This document shows, piece by piece, positions 42,860-42,984 of a DNA stretch of 42,984 nucleotides. The first letter of the stretch is position 1; every line of letters starts with the position of its first letter. The DNA comes from Oceanobacillus luteolus (GTDB lineage Bacteria; Bacillota; Bacilli; Bacillales; Amphibacillaceae). The stretch spans positions 1-42,984 of the forward strand of contig NZ_JAMBON010000031.1 in the NCBI RefSeq assembly GCF_023715655.1, in the 5' to 3' direction. The notes beneath the pieces were generated by a model. It had not been told where the DNA came from. It saw only the letters and a program-made list of their open reading frames with translations, and did no database searches. The position numbers and the translations under genes were made by a program.

Positions 42860-42984
42860 TCGAGTAGGAGGAGGCGATTAACCTCCGTCCTCTCACACCA
42901 CCGTACGTACGGTTCCGTATACGGCGGTTCAATCAAGATTGATAACGCAAGAATTTATAACGGTCGTGTAGACCTCTGAGCCCT
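42860..42984 (-). mobile_element. Group II intron, 3' end (domains V-VI), cut by window edge
   Basis: On the minus strand a domain V hairpin is visible: ACCGCCGTA pairs with TACGGTGGT (9 bp), inner stem TACGG/CCGTA, and the two-base bulge CG, total about 32 nt (42897-42929). Domain VI follows with GGAGG-TTAATCG-CCTCC, which offers the bulged branch A, and ends at CTACTCGAT near 42860. The rest, with the reverse transcriptase, must lie beyond the window. Confidence 0.85.

Overview
The window looks like chromosomal DNA of a low-GC, endospore-forming Bacillaceae, probably a moderately halophilic relative of the Oceanobacillus/Virgibacillus group. That placement is inference. It rests on the four-gene germination receptor operon, the Bacillus-type paralogues (YraA, MhqO/MhqR, PfeT, DUF896, bacillopeptidase F), strong AGGAGG-type ribosome sites and acidic proteins. 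No rRNA, tRNA or CRISPR was recognised.

Layout. 1-120 is the tail of an IS66-type transposase. 124-9839 is a stress and efflux block: a lipoprotein, the YraA deglycase-like protein, a MerR-controlled pair of SMR exporters (one with an unusual N-terminal membrane extension), a P1B-4 metal ATPase behind a consensus promoter with a PerR/Fur-type box, GldA, two VOC proteins, DUF1648, DUF896 and an MhqO/MhqR-like quinone response pair. 10231-13027 encodes two secreted zinc peptidases (M14 and M28). 13081-13916 is a CrcB/FluC pair with a possible fluoride riboswitch. 13983-18532 holds a thioesterase and a class Ib ribonucleotide reductase operon in the order nrdE-nrdI-nrdF, preceded by two NrdR boxes exactly 31 bp apart, a clear cobalamin riboswitch and a terminator. 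18596-21862 is a DUF2306 membrane pair divergent from a two-component system.

21991-27721 is the accessory region: a cluster of direct and inverted repeats, then a secreted 137-aa protein followed by two half-size ABC permeases and an ATPase, then an IS3 pseudogene surrounded by gene fragments, one of them like the end of an Mrr-type restriction endonuclease. The secreted-protein/ABC cassette is organised like a lactococcin-972-type bacteriocin locus, but the secreted protein does not clearly belong to that family.

27722-42984: a methyltransferase; a serine-recombinase-like protein that has lost its catalytic residues but keeps its HTH domain, divergent from a SulP transporter and UspA gene with a 26-bp dyad between them; a large bacillopeptidase-F-like protease; a gerA-B-C-D-like operon; a DUF6612-type lipoprotein; a small membrane protein with a tubby-like protein; an HpaB-type flavin monooxygenase; and, at the edge, the 3' end of a group II intron on the minus strand.

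The strongest candidates for new biology are the resolvase-derived putative regulator with its dyad, the secreted-protein/split-permease cassette, and the layered NrdR plus B12 control of nrdEIF.
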